Part shown: one piece after another, positions 1 to 8,395 of the stretch
How the letters are laid out: the number at the start of each line of letters is the position of its first letter
Numbering within the stretch: position 1 is the first letter of the stretch
Source of the DNA: Anaerolineae bacterium
Lineage (GTDB): Bacteria; Chloroflexota; Anaerolineae; Promineifilales; Promineifilaceae
Direction: 5' to 3'
DNA: 64,000 nt
NCBI GenBank assembly: GCA_023384415.1
Contig: JAHDWJ010000007.1
Location: 1-64,000 of the forward strand
Position numbers and translations under genes: made by a program
The notes under the pieces: generated by a model
The model's database searches: none
Seen by the model: the letters and a program-made list of their open reading frames with translations, nothing else
What the model was told of the DNA's origin: nothing

Positions 1-275
1 AGGAAAGCATGAGCAGCGAATTGACCGCCGAAAAAGTGATGGATATGGGAGAGCGCATCATCCAGATCATCTTAGAGAAGCTGTCCCCCGAGGAGCGATT
101 GGTTGGTTTGCGCCCCGAAGAAGTGCTGCGGCAGTACCGCCCAGAGGAGCGATTGGTTGGTTTACGCCCCGAAGAAGTGCTGCGGCAGTACCGCCCAGAG
201 GAAATAGAGGCTTATTTGCAGCAGTTAAAAAAGCAAAAACCCACAAATGGGGAGCATCAGGGGGATGAGGGTTGA
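1..275 (+). CDS. C-terminal part of an Rpn-family (PD-(D/E)XK) nuclease, probably 5' incomplete
   Basis: The reading frame is open from the window edge. An ATG at 9 preceded by AGGAAAG could be a start, giving 88 residues, but the content looks like the tail of a longer protein. Rpn-type recombination-promoting nucleases often end in low-complexity SPEE(R/L)L..GL repeats followed by a short helix, as seen here (LSPEERLVGLRPEEVL... and YLQQLKK). An 18-residue unit is duplicated exactly, encoded by the 54-bp tandem repeat at 87-194. A full-length Rpn-type protein with a different tandem repeat lies at 60759. The nuclease core would be upstream of the window. Whether it is a separate short protein cannot be decided from this sequence. 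Confidence 0.55.
   Translation, partial: ESMSSELTAEKVMDMGERIIQIILEKLSPEERLVGLRPEEVLRQYRPEERLVGLRPEEVLRQYRPEEIEAYLQQLKKQKPTNGEHQGDEG
87..194 (+). repeat. Two tandem copies of a 54-bp coding repeat
   Basis: Units 87-140 and 141-194 differ at only about two positions. Each encodes an 18-residue block containing EERLVGLRPEEVLRQYRP. The near identity at DNA level indicates a recent in-frame duplication. Confidence 0.9.
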
Positions 276-504
276 AAGGTGTAGGGGGGACGCGGCCGCA
301 TTCCCTCCCCTTTGCCAATCCTGCTAATTCGTGGCCCAACCATCCCCCCTTTCCCTATCTATTGTTGTCTCCCTAGTTCCACCGTACTCTCCCCTGACCC
401 GGTACAGCCAGTTTCACGATGATGAACACATCAAACCATGAATGAACGCACCCCAACCAAAGCGTACGTTAGCCACTAGAAACACTGTTTATCGTATCCT
501 TGTG

Positions 505-574
505 CCACCTTATTTTTGCCAATGTGTAAAGTGACCCCCATTGTCAAGACCAAAAATCAGCAAAAATAAGGTGG
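505..574. repeat. Inverted repeat with 15-bp perfect arms in a 408-bp gene-free stretch
   Basis: Arms CCACCTTATTTTTGC (505-519) and its exact reverse complement (560-574) enclose a 40-bp loop. They lie in the non-coding stretch 276-683, which otherwise shows only one GCGGCCGC and no credible ORF. The right arm is not followed by a T-run, so it is not an obvious terminator for + strand transcription. It could be a relic of a mobile element end. Confidence 0.6.
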
Positions 575-683
575 ATCGAAACCCTGTCTAAAAGTGGGCG
601 ATTAAGTGCCTTTCCCCTTGTTATGAAAATAGGCGTGGCAGAAAACCGCCGCCCCCTCTCTTCCAGGGAGTAAAATGACTTTA

Positions 684-1391
684 TCAAAGAACAGTTTTGC
701 CAGGTTCTGTTGACATTTCTAATTGTTTTGTTTCACTATTCCATGTCCCACCAAAAGATTGACCTGATTTGCCATAATCCAATCCTGAATGTTGACCCCT
801 GTTTGTATTGTACCCATACCCTTCTGCAAATTTGGTGTGCCCATAATATTGGACCCAGTCAGGCTCATCAATAAATGAACCGGTCCAAATCGACACAGGA
901 GGGGTTCGGGATGGAGGGGGAGGAGTTGTAGCATCTACACAAATATTATTGTCGCTGTGGCATTCGTAATGGCCCGTTGGATCCACCAGGGTAAGGGGGT
1001 TGCCGCGCACATAGCTGTACCGGTTGTGTGATTGGGGGTTGGTGGGGTTGGGGATGAGGGTGTCGGCGGTGAGGAAGCGGCCTAAGCCGGAGATGTAGTA
1101 ACGAGCGTTCATGTAGGTTAAGCCTATGTCCCGGTTCTCGTGGTGGCCGGTGTAGCCGCGCTCGGTGAGGGTGATGGGTGGGGTGGTGCGGCCGCTGCCG
1201 TAGGGTTGGTAGTAGGCCGTTGTGCCCGCGATGACTGCACCCAGGGTACTAATTAACATGCTGGTGCTGCCTAAAACCTGCACTGAGCCTGCCGAAGTGC
1301 GGTCGGTCAGCAAGTAGAACAGGCCGTTGTTGCCGCTAACCGGGTCGCCGGTGATGCGGGTGGCGGCATGAAATATAGCGATTATACCAGG
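684..1391 (-). pseudogene. Orphan RHS-repeat core end with truncated M23-peptidase-like tip
   Basis: The frame opens after an in-frame stop near 1392 and runs to 684 with no good start codon (only a TTG at 1313). It encodes the conserved end of RHS/YD-repeat proteins: the NNGLFYLLTDRTSAG strand, YMNARYYISGLGRFLTADT and the PTGH boundary motif at about residue 150. After PTGH comes a variable tip with GQHSGLDYGKSG, resembling the first half of an M23 peptidase site (HxGxDxxxxxG). The protein stops before the second metal-binding segment. It is a 5'-truncated cassette of the kind left behind when polymorphic toxin tips are displaced by recombination. Only one GCGGCCGC occurs here, unlike in neighbouring genes. 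The RHS assignment is firm. The M23 reading is tentative. Confidence 0.75.
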
Positions 1392-1535
1392 TTATTTTAG
1401 ATGGTGAATTTCCCGGTATTAAACTAAAATTGAGATGAATTTAAAATTTTTTCGTTAAATTAAAATCGCAACCCAGAATATCTGCGTTTTTCAACAATCC
1501 TGTTTTCAAGTTGACCATTATATAATATCATGGCG

Positions 1536-1845
1536 TTAATCCAGGGCAATGATTAAAAGATAAAAACTGATAAATAATCCTGCTATACCTGCAAAAAACA
1601 AACAGAACGAAACAATCCTAGTTAGCCACATATAGCTCCAGTGTGATATCCAAAGATTGCTTAAGTTTCCAAGCGACCACATCGTTGTTCCATAGCGTCT
1701 ATTCCGTTTTATGAGTTTCGATCTTAGCTCAGGAAAACGAAACCAAGTGAGAAAAAAAGCCATAACCATTACCAACTGTATAGAGTAAGAAAAAGAGACA
1801 TCGTATAACAGCTTCTACGATAATAACGGTTTTATCATCTAGCAT
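1536..1845 (-). pseudogene. Small two-helix membrane protein gene, apparently frameshifted; possible immunity-type gene
   Basis: An ATG at 1845 preceded by a clear GAGGGG site (about 7 nt upstream) starts MLDDKTVIIVEAV and would soon stop. The neighbouring frame, open from about 1812, continues as a hydrophobic protein ending ...GIAGLFISFYLLIIALD with two membrane helices. The distance from that ATG to the stop at 1536 is 310 nt, one more than a multiple of three, consistent with a single-base indel around 1795-1812. The ORF without repair begins at a TTG at 1775 and lacks a ribosome site. It lies between two orphan RHS tips on the same strand, the place usually held by an immunity gene. That role is inferred from position only; the family is not recognised. 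Confidence 0.45.
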
Positions 1846-1889
1846 TCTGCCCCTCTTTTTACATAAAACTTATTAAAGTTTAGCGATTT

Positions 1890-2777
1890 TTACTCAAACC
1901 ACAATTCCCAAAAGTATTTCCCGCCATTGTCACCGGCATCATAAAGAAAAAACCCATAGGTTGCTCCCCCACCTAATTGTGGCGAATACAGACCTGGCTC
2001 CAATCCTATAAATCCTTTTGTGGAATTATCAATAGAAACAGAAATATCTGCCCCTAAACCAAACCCACCCCCACCGCCGAGAGAAAACCCTCGATTGAAA
2101 GCTTCTAACTCTGCTTCTGTTGGGGCAGTAGCTGGTCTAAAACCAAGCATTTGATTAGGGCTAGGCCCATAACCGCGAGAATAATGTTCTGCGACAATAT
2201 AACCTGCGCTAAGTCTGATACTGCCCCCTAGCAAGTACGCTGTCTCAACGCCGCCTGAAAGCCCAACAGAACCATAAACATTTGAATAAGTATCCATAGT
2301 AACCGAACCTGAAAAAATGAGGAAGGATCCTTGTAACGTCACATAGTCAGGCCACCCGTGGGCACGGCTTGCAGAACTAGAAGGCAATGATACTGTACTG
2401 GGAGTTGCTGGTGCAGGGGTTGGTACTGGTGATCCTGCGTTGGAATTTAGTGGTACAGGGGTAGGTGGTGGCGTAGTAGGTGTTGCCGGTGCTGGCGTTG
2501 GTGGAGTTGACAAGGAAAGAGGTGCTGGTTTTTGTGGTGGCGATATTGGCCCATTATTGCCAACGCACCGTTGCCCTAATCTGCACCCCGCATGGCCCGT
2601 TGGATCAAAAAAGGCGAGAGGATTCCCCAGGACGTATGTGTATCTGTTGTACTGCTGCGGGTTATTTGGGTCTGGGACAATCGTATCGGCCGTCAGGAAT
2701 CTACCTAAGCCAGGGATGTAATAGCGAGCGTTCATATAGGTATAATCGTCGTTTGGAAAAGTGTCAAGAAGAAGTTT
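1890..2777 (-). pseudogene. Orphan RHS-repeat core end with glycine-rich beta-strand tip
   Basis: The frame opens after a stop at 2778-2780 and lacks a convincing start. It begins directly with the RHS core end: YMNARYYIPGLGRFLTADT, NRYTYVLGNPLAFFDPTGH. The upstream YD repeats that form the RHS shell are missing. A Pro/Thr-rich linker (PTPAPATPTTPPPTP, about residues 75-110) joins the core to a tip of about 160 residues rich in Gly and alternating hydrophobics (GSVGLSGGVETAYLLGGSIRLSAGY), ending KYFWELWFE. I do not recognise the tip as a known toxin. The core end is close in sequence to that of the cassette at 684-1391, so both probably came from one RHS locus by recombination. There is no GCGGCCGC in the whole segment. 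Confidence 0.75.
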
Positions 2778-2939
2778 TTAATATACTTTTACAACGATTG
2801 CGCGGGTGGTATAAATTGCAGATTGTTTTCTCCATGGAGCAAGCGAGTTTGACAAAATTGTATATCACCGCTGCCAGACAAGGCGAACCACGTCGGTATT
2901 GTTTTCTCTGACATGGGGACATGCTCTAAATGTGGGGAG

Positions 2940-4169
2940 TTACAGATTAAATTGCTTCTGCAGGAAGGCAGCAACGTTGGCCGCGCCGGGCCATTGGGAG
3001 AGTTCTTGGCGCAGTTCAGCCGCTTTTTGGCGGAAAGTCGGCTCGGTCAGCAGGCGATGAACCGTCGCCAACACCCGTTCTTGTTTTAACCCATATCGGT
3101 TCAAGTGTATGGCGTTGCCAAAATGAACCGCTTGCAGCACATTGATATCTTGCTCTGGCTGCAACCCAATCCCCAGGAAGGGGGTGCCTGAAGCACAGGC
3201 GGTTTGCACTGTCCCCTGCCCCCCATGAATGACAGCCACATCAGCCAACGGGTTGACCAGATGAGCGGGCAGCCAATCAAACAGGTGAACATTAGCGGGC
3301 GCGGCCGCGGCCAGGCCCGCCAGGTGCCGCTTAATCGGGGCAATCACTGTATACGGCTGCCCGGCAAACATCCGCATCACCCGCACCAAAAGCTCCCGGT
3401 TGGCTGAACTCCCCATAGCCAGATAAATAAGAGGCCGGTCGCGGGGCAGAGCGGCAATCTCCGGGGGCACCTCTCCCTCCAGCCGGGCATAGATGGGGCC
3501 GACATATTGCCAGTTAGGGGGGAGTTCCGGCACACCAGTTAGCTGGGGAATATCTGTCACCAGGGTGTAATCACCGCCAAAAATATCGGTGAGGGTGGCA
3601 AATGGCCGCACCCCAAACTGCTGCGCCGCCTGATTCATCGGCCTGGTCCAGAGGCGGGTACGCAGCCCCCAACTGTTGATAGCCCAGTTAAGAAAACGGT
3701 GGGGCAGCCAGCCCAGGATTGTCCCGCGCAGCATCTCTCCCCAGATGGGCGGCCGCGCCTCAAAAAACGGACGGGTCAGGGCAAATGGGTTGACCGATAC
3801 CAGGGGAATGCCAGCAGCACGGGGGGAGATGTAACTGCTCATGGTGAAGCCGATAACCACCGCGGCCGGCCCCACCCGCTCATACAGGGCTAACTCACTC
3901 TTTATCCGGGCCACCAACTCCCCGGTCGTAAAAAATTTGCCCCCCGGCTCCATCCGGTCCGCCTTCATCAGCGTCTCAGCCCGCTCGGGGGTGAGGCGTG
4001 GGGTGAGGGTGTGGCAGGTAAACCCGGCCGCACGGATCAAATGCTCATACTCTCCCCCATAGCCGAAAAATTCGCAGCGGAACTTATCTCCACAGGCGCG
4101 AGCGATCTCAATCATCCGGGTCGTCTCCGCCAGGTTCAACGTCTCAGGACCGAAAAGAATTGTTGTCAT
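2940..4169 (-). CDS. MGT-type (GT1-like) glycosyltransferase
   Basis: 409 residues from the ATG at 4169, preceded by GGAG about 12 nt upstream. The longer frame to 4205 runs into intergenic repeat DNA. The N-terminal half is an acceptor-binding Rossmann-like domain (MTTILFGPETLNLAETTRMIEIA). The C-terminal half carries the nucleotide-sugar site IHGGQGTVQTACASGTP (about residues 315-330) followed by LQPEQDINV, the classic UGT/MGT donor-binding pattern. Such enzymes move a sugar from UDP- or TDP-sugar to a lipid or small-molecule acceptor, often in glycolipid or macrolide modification. The substrate cannot be read from sequence. A TetR-family gene lies 181 bp upstream on the same strand and may control it. 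Confidence 0.85.
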   Translation of the reverse strand: MTTILFGPETLNLAETTRMIEIARACGDKFRCEFFGYGGEYEHLIRAAGFTCHTLTPRLTPERAETLMKADRMEPGGKFFTTGELVARIKSELALYERVGPAAVVIGFTMSSYISPRAAGIPLVSVNPFALTRPFFEARPPIWGEMLRGTILGWLPHRFLNWAINSWGLRTRLWTRPMNQAAQQFGVRPFATLTDIFGGDYTLVTDIPQLTGVPELPPNWQYVGPIYARLEGEVPPEIAALPRDRPLIYLAMGSSANRELLVRVMRMFAGQPYTVIAPIKRHLAGLAAAAPANVHLFDWLPAHLVNPLADVAVIHGGQGTVQTACASGTPFLGIGLQPEQDINVLQAVHFGNAIHLNRYGLKQERVLATVHRLLTEPTFRQKAAELRQELSQWPGAANVAAFLQKQFNL

Positions 4170-4243
4170 GGAAAAAGCTCCAAAGGGTTTAGCCACGAAT
4201 GACACGAATTAGCACGAATCGCAACGGCTAAGGCATACAAGAG

Positions 4244-4316
4244 TTTCACCGCAAAGACGCCAAGATCAGTAAGAATTTCTTGAGAAACTTTGAGTTCTTT
4301 GAGTCTTGCGGTGAAA
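4244..4316. repeat. Imperfect inverted repeat of the intergenic 'cgcaaag' family
   Basis: TTTCACCGCAAAGAC (4244-4258) is matched by GTCTTGCGGTGAAA (4303-4316) with one base missing. The flanks carry the phrases 'cacgaattagcacgaatc' and 'gtgaacccatgaatg', seen in related form near 15300-15620, 30660, 37550 and 50100. Confidence 0.6.
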
Positions 4317-4350
4317 AATCTTCTGTTTTCAGTGAACCCATGAATGTGAA

Positions 4351-4938
4351 TTATCCCGTAGCCAGACCAGCCAGGATCAAGCGGGTGGCGGTTTCCATCT
4401 GCTGGCTCAGATTTATTTGCTCAGGGAAAAGGCTCCAGAGCAGGATGATTCCCTCAAAGGTGCTGATGATGACATGGGCGGTGGAGGCGATGGCGAGGGA
4501 ATCAGGCCACAACCCGTCATCTATGCCCTGCTGGAGCAGGCGGCTTAACTTTTCATGATAATCAGTATAAAAATCAGCCAGCCGCTGGCGCAGCGTTTCA
4601 CTATGGGCGGCCAGGGTGTAAAACTCCAGGGGGGCGGGGAATTGGGCCAGTTGGGTATCTATATCCGCCTGGGCTAATTGGGCTAACCGGTGCAGTTTCG
4701 CGGCCGCGTCCCCCTCTCTCGCCAGCACCGCTGTCAAAATCTCTGCCTGCCCTTGAAAAAAGGCCATAAAAACGGCCTCGATCAGGGCGTCTTTGCTGGC
4801 AAAATGCCAATACACTCCCCCTTTGCTCAACCCTGATTCCCGCACAATCTCATTCAGGCTGGTATGGGCAAAACCATTCCGGGCAAAGAGGGTGGTTGCG
4901 GCCGCTAAAATTTGGGTGCGGGCATCTTGTTCGTTCAT
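4351..4938 (-). CDS. TetR/AcrR-family transcriptional repressor
   Basis: 195 residues, the normal family length, from the ATG at 4938. The N-terminal DNA-binding domain is typical: ARTQILAAATTLFARNGF, then the helix-turn-helix LNEIVRESGLSKGGVYWHF (about residues 28-46) and the SKDALIEAV start of helix 4. The C-terminal ligand domain is variable, as usual. A perfect 26-bp inverted repeat lies 12 bp upstream of the start, fitting autoregulation. The ligand is unknown. Likely targets are the repressor itself, the glycosyltransferase downstream on the same strand and the small divergent ORF at 4993. Confidence 0.92.
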   Translation of the reverse strand: MNEQDARTQILAAATTLFARNGFAHTSLNEIVRESGLSKGGVYWHFASKDALIEAVFMAFFQGQAEILTAVLAREGDAAAKLHRLAQLAQADIDTQLAQFPAPLEFYTLAAHSETLRQRLADFYTDYHEKLSRLLQQGIDDGLWPDSLAIASTAHVIISTFEGIILLWSLFPEQINLSQQMETATRLILAGLATG

Positions 4939-4950
4939 TGTTTATTCTCA

Positions 4951-4976
4951 CAACAAACCGACCAGTCGGTTTGTTG
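4951..4976. promoter_or_regulatory. Perfect 12+2+12 palindrome, probable TetR operator
   Basis: The left arm CAACAAACCGAC (4951-4962) and right arm GTCGGTTTGTTG (4965-4976) are exact reverse complements separated by CA. It sits 12 bp before the TetR-family start codon. Its form (ACCGACCNGTCGGT core) is typical of TetR/AcrR operators. Binding is inferred from symmetry and position. Confidence 0.8.
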
Positions 4977-4992
4977 TAAATATAACTGAACC

Positions 4993-5319
4993 ATGCCGAT
5001 TTGTCAAAGAAAACCTTTGCGCAATGATGAAGCGGCCGCAACCGCAGCCTGGAAGTTGCTGCGGGCGGAAAGTGTGGGGATCCTCTATATTTTAGAGGGG
5101 GGGATTAACCAGCGGCTAGACACTTTCGCCGATGATTCATTCAAAAGGGAAAATGTCCAGGCTGAGATGGGGGATGAGCGGTTGTGGTACACGCTCGCGG
5201 CCGCGCTGGGGGGCCGTTACCCGTTTGCCGAACCGGTGCCAGACCATTATGCGTTGATCTTCACCCCGAAAATAAAGCTGGAGATCAAGCGTGGTGGGGG
5301 TGGTGGCGGCTGTGGTTAA
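4993..5319 (+). CDS. Hypothetical protein divergent from the TetR gene
   Basis: A 108-residue frame starts at an ATG 16 bp beyond the palindrome, on the opposite strand to the repressor. It contains a plausible soluble stretch (ERLWYTLAAALGGRYPFAEP, DHYALIFTPKIKLEIK) and ends in a run of glycines followed by CG. It has no recognisable domain and no clear ribosome site. Its last 35 bp overlap the 3' end of pyrF on the other strand. Position makes it a candidate TetR target, but it may be a chance frame. Confidence 0.3.
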   Translation: MPICQRKPLRNDEAAATAAWKLLRAESVGILYILEGGINQRLDTFADDSFKRENVQAEMGDERLWYTLAAALGGRYPFAEPVPDHYALIFTPKIKLEIKRGGGGGGCG

Positions 5320-6112
5320 TTTGCTCCCGCAATTGCTGTGCGGCGGCCCGGGCCTTGTCGGCAAAATCGGGGCCGGCCCCGGCAAAGATGATGCTGCGGC
5401 TGGCACTGATGACGGGACCCGCGGCCGCGTCTGGCCCGTATTGTACGGCGGCGGCTAAATCTCCCCCTTGTGCCCCAATGCCAGGGATGAGGAAGTTAGC
5501 CTGGGGGGCCAGGTCACGGGCCAGGGCCAACTCCTGGGGATAAGTGGCCCCCACCACATACCCCAACATCCCCTGCACCGGCCACGCTTGGCTTTGGCGG
5601 ATCACCTCAGCGGAGAGGTTGCCGGGGTGAGTCATATCTCCCTGGAACTGGGTGGCGGACGGGTTAGAGGTACGGGCGAGCAGGTAGACGGCTTTTTGCG
5701 GCCGCGAGCCAATCACCGGCAGCACCGCATCCGCCCCCACAAACGGATTCACCGTCAGAGCATCCACTCCCCACTCATCCAACGCTCCGCGTGCCCAGGC
5801 CGCCTGTGTGCTGCCAATATCTCCCGTCTTACAATCCAGGATAACCGGGATATGGTCAGGGATATAAGCAATGGTCCGCTCCAGGGCGATCACTCCGGCG
5901 GCTCCCCATTGTAAATAAAACCCCAGGTTGGGTTTATAAGCGCACACCAGATCAGCCGTAGCCTCAATAATGGCCCGGTTAAACGGCAGCACCGGCTCAT
6001 CATGCCGGGCCGTGAGGGAGACGGGCAGCTTTTCCGGCACTGGATCCAGCCCGACACAAAGCCAGGAGTTATTTCTTTGCTGGGCCGCATGTAGTTTTTC
6101 CAGGTAACGCAT
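5285..6112 (-). CDS. pyrF: Orotidine 5'-phosphate decarboxylase, type 2
   Basis: 275 residues. The enzyme converts OMP to UMP, the last step of de novo pyrimidine synthesis, in the cytosol. The N-terminus LCVGLDPVPEKLP and the charged catalytic network are visible: K60 in CAYKPN, then D93, K95 and D98 in ILDCKTGDIGST. The length and the DxKxxDIG(S/N)T form match the longer type 2 (mycobacterial-like) subfamily rather than the short E. coli type. VVGATYP and PGIGAQGG near the C-terminus are the phosphate-binding segments. No other pyrimidine gene is adjacent. The upstream DNA (6125-6165) has short repeats ('caggtttcaggtt'). Confidence 0.93.
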   Translation of the reverse strand: MRYLEKLHAAQQRNNSWLCVGLDPVPEKLPVSLTARHDEPVLPFNRAIIEATADLVCAYKPNLGFYLQWGAAGVIALERTIAYIPDHIPVILDCKTGDIGSTQAAWARGALDEWGVDALTVNPFVGADAVLPVIGSRPQKAVYLLARTSNPSATQFQGDMTHPGNLSAEVIRQSQAWPVQGMLGYVVGATYPQELALARDLAPQANFLIPGIGAQGGDLAAAVQYGPDAAAGPVISASRSIIFAGAGPDFADKARAAAQQLREQINHSRHHPHHA

Positions 6113-6220
6113 CAGGCTATTTTCTCCGTTAAGAATAAGTTTCAGGTTTCAGGTTGGGAGTTTCTACAGTTTCCTTCTGTTCCCAAAGGTTCATTGTTTC
6201 TGTTAGGCTAATGTTGTCGG

Positions 6221-7219
6221 CTAGACTATATTACGAAATTGGTTAGCCAAACGGATAAACTCAGGGGCCGGCCATTGGTGGCGATCTTGGGGTAAGTGTA
6301 TCCGTTGATCGAGATTGGCCTTAAACGATTCCAGGCCACCCGCCAGCCCTACCTGTACCAGTTCCTGCTCTTTGGTTGGGTTGATTCTCATAATCAATTG
6401 TTCATCCAGATAAATCAAACCTTGATCATACGCCCGGTGATAAGTCGGCGAGAGACAAAGGCCATTAGCAACTTCATCGTTACTTCCCTCAACACCCACA
6501 GGCAAAATATGGGCTGCTTCAATCAAACGAAGTTGCATCCGGGTGATGACACATCTTTGTTCATAAGCAGCCAACACTTTACGGCGAAAGCTGGAATCTC
6601 GGGATAGGCGAGCCACCTTCTGAACCATTCGCTGCCTTTCGGCAGGTATTTGTTCAATTTCGTTGGCCGTTATCTCTTCTAATGCGGCCGCACGAGTTAA
6701 CAGCCCGGTTGTGGTCACATCGGCACCCTGGGCGTGGAGCAGTTCAGCATTTAGTAGATAAGCTAAAAATTGGTCGGGGCGAATACCAATGGCAATTTCA
6801 TCATTCCCTTTGGTTAAAAAGGAAAGGCCATTTTGAATTGCCTGATATAGCGTTGTAATGGGAATTTGAATGGATGGGGAGCGGGTGGAAAAAGTTTGAT
6901 GTTTACTTAAATCAAACCCGGCAAAGCAGCCCAGGTTGGGTTCGTAACCAACCATCACTGTAGGGCCAAATGGGTTATATGCCAGAGGGGGAGTGACCCC
7001 CGTAATCTGGATACGATATTCGTTTTGCGGCCGCGCTGCCCCGCCCCCGTGTGTCAATGTCCAAATATAAATCCAGACCTCAAACAGATTTTGCCCGGCC
7101 TGAACAACGTAACGTCGGGGGTTGCGCCGGGCTTCAGAAATTAAGACCGTCGTCGCATTACTCTCCCCCAGAGCATTGGTAACAGATTTTAACAGGATGG
7201 GAGTTGGTAACTGGGGCAT
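6221..7219 (-). CDS. HNH endonuclease, probable restriction subunit paired with the methyltransferase
   Basis: 332 residues. The C-terminal third (about 211-275) is an HNH nuclease: FRRKVLAAYEQRC with C223, H237 in EAAHILPV, N252 in ANGLCLSPTYH and H261 in YHRAYDQGLI. This HNH_2-like arrangement is common in type II restriction enzymes and modification-dependent nucleases. The N-terminal 200 residues have no motif I can name and probably recognise DNA. The start lies 8 bp after the methyltransferase stop, so the two genes form one transcription unit with the methyltransferase first. This is the usual way to protect the host before the nuclease appears. Target specificity cannot be read from the sequence. 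Confidence 0.8.
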   Translation of the reverse strand: MPQLPTPILLKSVTNALGESNATTVLISEARRNPRRYVVQAGQNLFEVWIYIWTLTHGGGAARPQNEYRIQITGVTPPLAYNPFGPTVMVGYEPNLGCFAGFDLSKHQTFSTRSPSIQIPITTLYQAIQNGLSFLTKGNDEIAIGIRPDQFLAYLLNAELLHAQGADVTTTGLLTRAAALEEITANEIEQIPAERQRMVQKVARLSRDSSFRRKVLAAYEQRCVITRMQLRLIEAAHILPVGVEGSNDEVANGLCLSPTYHRAYDQGLIYLDEQLIMRINPTKEQELVQVGLAGGLESFKANLDQRIHLPQDRHQWPAPEFIRLANQFRNIV

Positions 7220-7227
7220 GAAACTTG

Positions 7228-8319
7228 TTAGTCAATAAGGCGTGGCTGTTTTAATCGTTTGGCTGGATTGGGGGTTACGCCATTGGTTACTTTGGGCGCA
7301 GCGGCCGCGTCATCGTGATTCACTGTCTGTGGTCGGCTCTGTCCACCATCTTCTGGCAAAATATCATCATTACTATCACTATCCCACAAGGCCGAAGGGC
7401 TATAAATTTTGTAATAATCTGGCTCGCTGCGGTTATTTTCAGATGGCATTCCCGTAAAGCGCCCTTTAGCCCCCTCAATATATTCAGGGACGACCTCACA
7501 ACAAACCCAGTTTCGATCCAGAGATTCACACACTTCTCCAGTCACGCAGCTGCCGCCGAAGGGATCCAACACCAGATCGTCCACATCGGTCAACATTCTC
7601 ACAAAAAATTCGGGCAAGCGAGCCGGGAAGCGAGCCGGGTGAGGTTTGATATCGCGCTCTTTACAGTAGCGGAGATAGTAAGAATTGCTTTCGGTGTTAG
7701 GGATAGCCAATAAATTGGGCGGTATAGAACCGCCGTTATGCCGCTGAAACTTATCGCTGATGTCATGGCCACTGGGGCGACGTTTGGCCTCATAGCCGTT
7801 TTCAATCAGGTCAAGCATGGAGTCGCTATACGGCCATAAAACCCGCCGGTTACTGGCTTTGGGCCAGGGGGTTTTAGAAAGCCAAAAGACACAGTTAACC
7901 CCGTCCTTCACCCGGACCCGGCGCACATTGACCCATTCAGCCGGTGTTGGCAGTTTTGAGGGATTCCACCAATAAAACTCCTGTGCCAGATGGAATTGGA
8001 GCTTGCGACACAACATGATGAGTAGTTCAAAATGGTATAGACTGCGTGTGGGCTGTCCCGGTATCCAGGCCCCGCCAATGTCTATAACCAGTGAACCGGT
8101 GGGTTTAAGTAGGCGATGAAACTCACAGGCAAATGCCTCAAACCAGGTTACATATTCATCTTCGGCTACATTGCCATAATCTTTTTTACGGGTCAGGGCA
8201 AACGGGGGGCTGGTGAAGATGAGATCCACCGATTCATCTGCCATAGCCTGACGCATGTAAGTTAAAGAGTCTTGATGAACGATGCGGCCGCGTTGGGTGA
8301 CAAATGGTTCCATGAGCAT
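7228..8319 (-). CDS. Type II DNA methyltransferase, N4-cytosine-like (SPPF), beta order
   Basis: 363 residues. Catalytic motif IV TSPPF is at residues 36-40, and the AdoMet-binding motif I DPFGGSCVTG is at 252-261. Motif IV thus precedes motif I as in beta-class enzymes. An SPP(Y/F) motif is typical of N4-cytosine methylases, while DPPY marks most adenine enzymes, so m4C is the more likely product. The middle region (WWNPSKLPTPAEWVNVRRVRVKDG) is the target-recognition part. The last 70 residues are acidic/polar and likely disordered. ATG codons at 8319 and 8313 are both possible starts. It sits directly upstream of the HNH gene, supporting a restriction-modification pair. Confidence 0.88.
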   Translation of the reverse strand: MLMEPFVTQRGRIVHQDSLTYMRQAMADESVDLIFTSPPFALTRKKDYGNVAEDEYVTWFEAFACEFHRLLKPTGSLVIDIGGAWIPGQPTRSLYHFELLIMLCRKLQFHLAQEFYWWNPSKLPTPAEWVNVRRVRVKDGVNCVFWLSKTPWPKASNRRVLWPYSDSMLDLIENGYEAKRRPSGHDISDKFQRHNGGSIPPNLLAIPNTESNSYYLRYCKERDIKPHPARFPARLPEFFVRMLTDVDDLVLDPFGGSCVTGEVCESLDRNWVCCEVVPEYIEGAKGRFTGMPSENNRSEPDYYKIYSPSALWDSDSNDDILPEDGGQSRPQTVNHDDAAAAPKVTNGVTPNPAKRLKQPRLID

Positions 8320-8395
8320 TTCGCCGGGGTTACAAAGTTAAACAGTATGGTTGTAAGTATACAACAGCCTATCCCCAGCCTCAACCGGCCTGGGG

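Noticed and set aside
2480..2911. 143-residue + strand ORF
   Set aside because: Antisense to the second RHS cassette; no recognisable domain.
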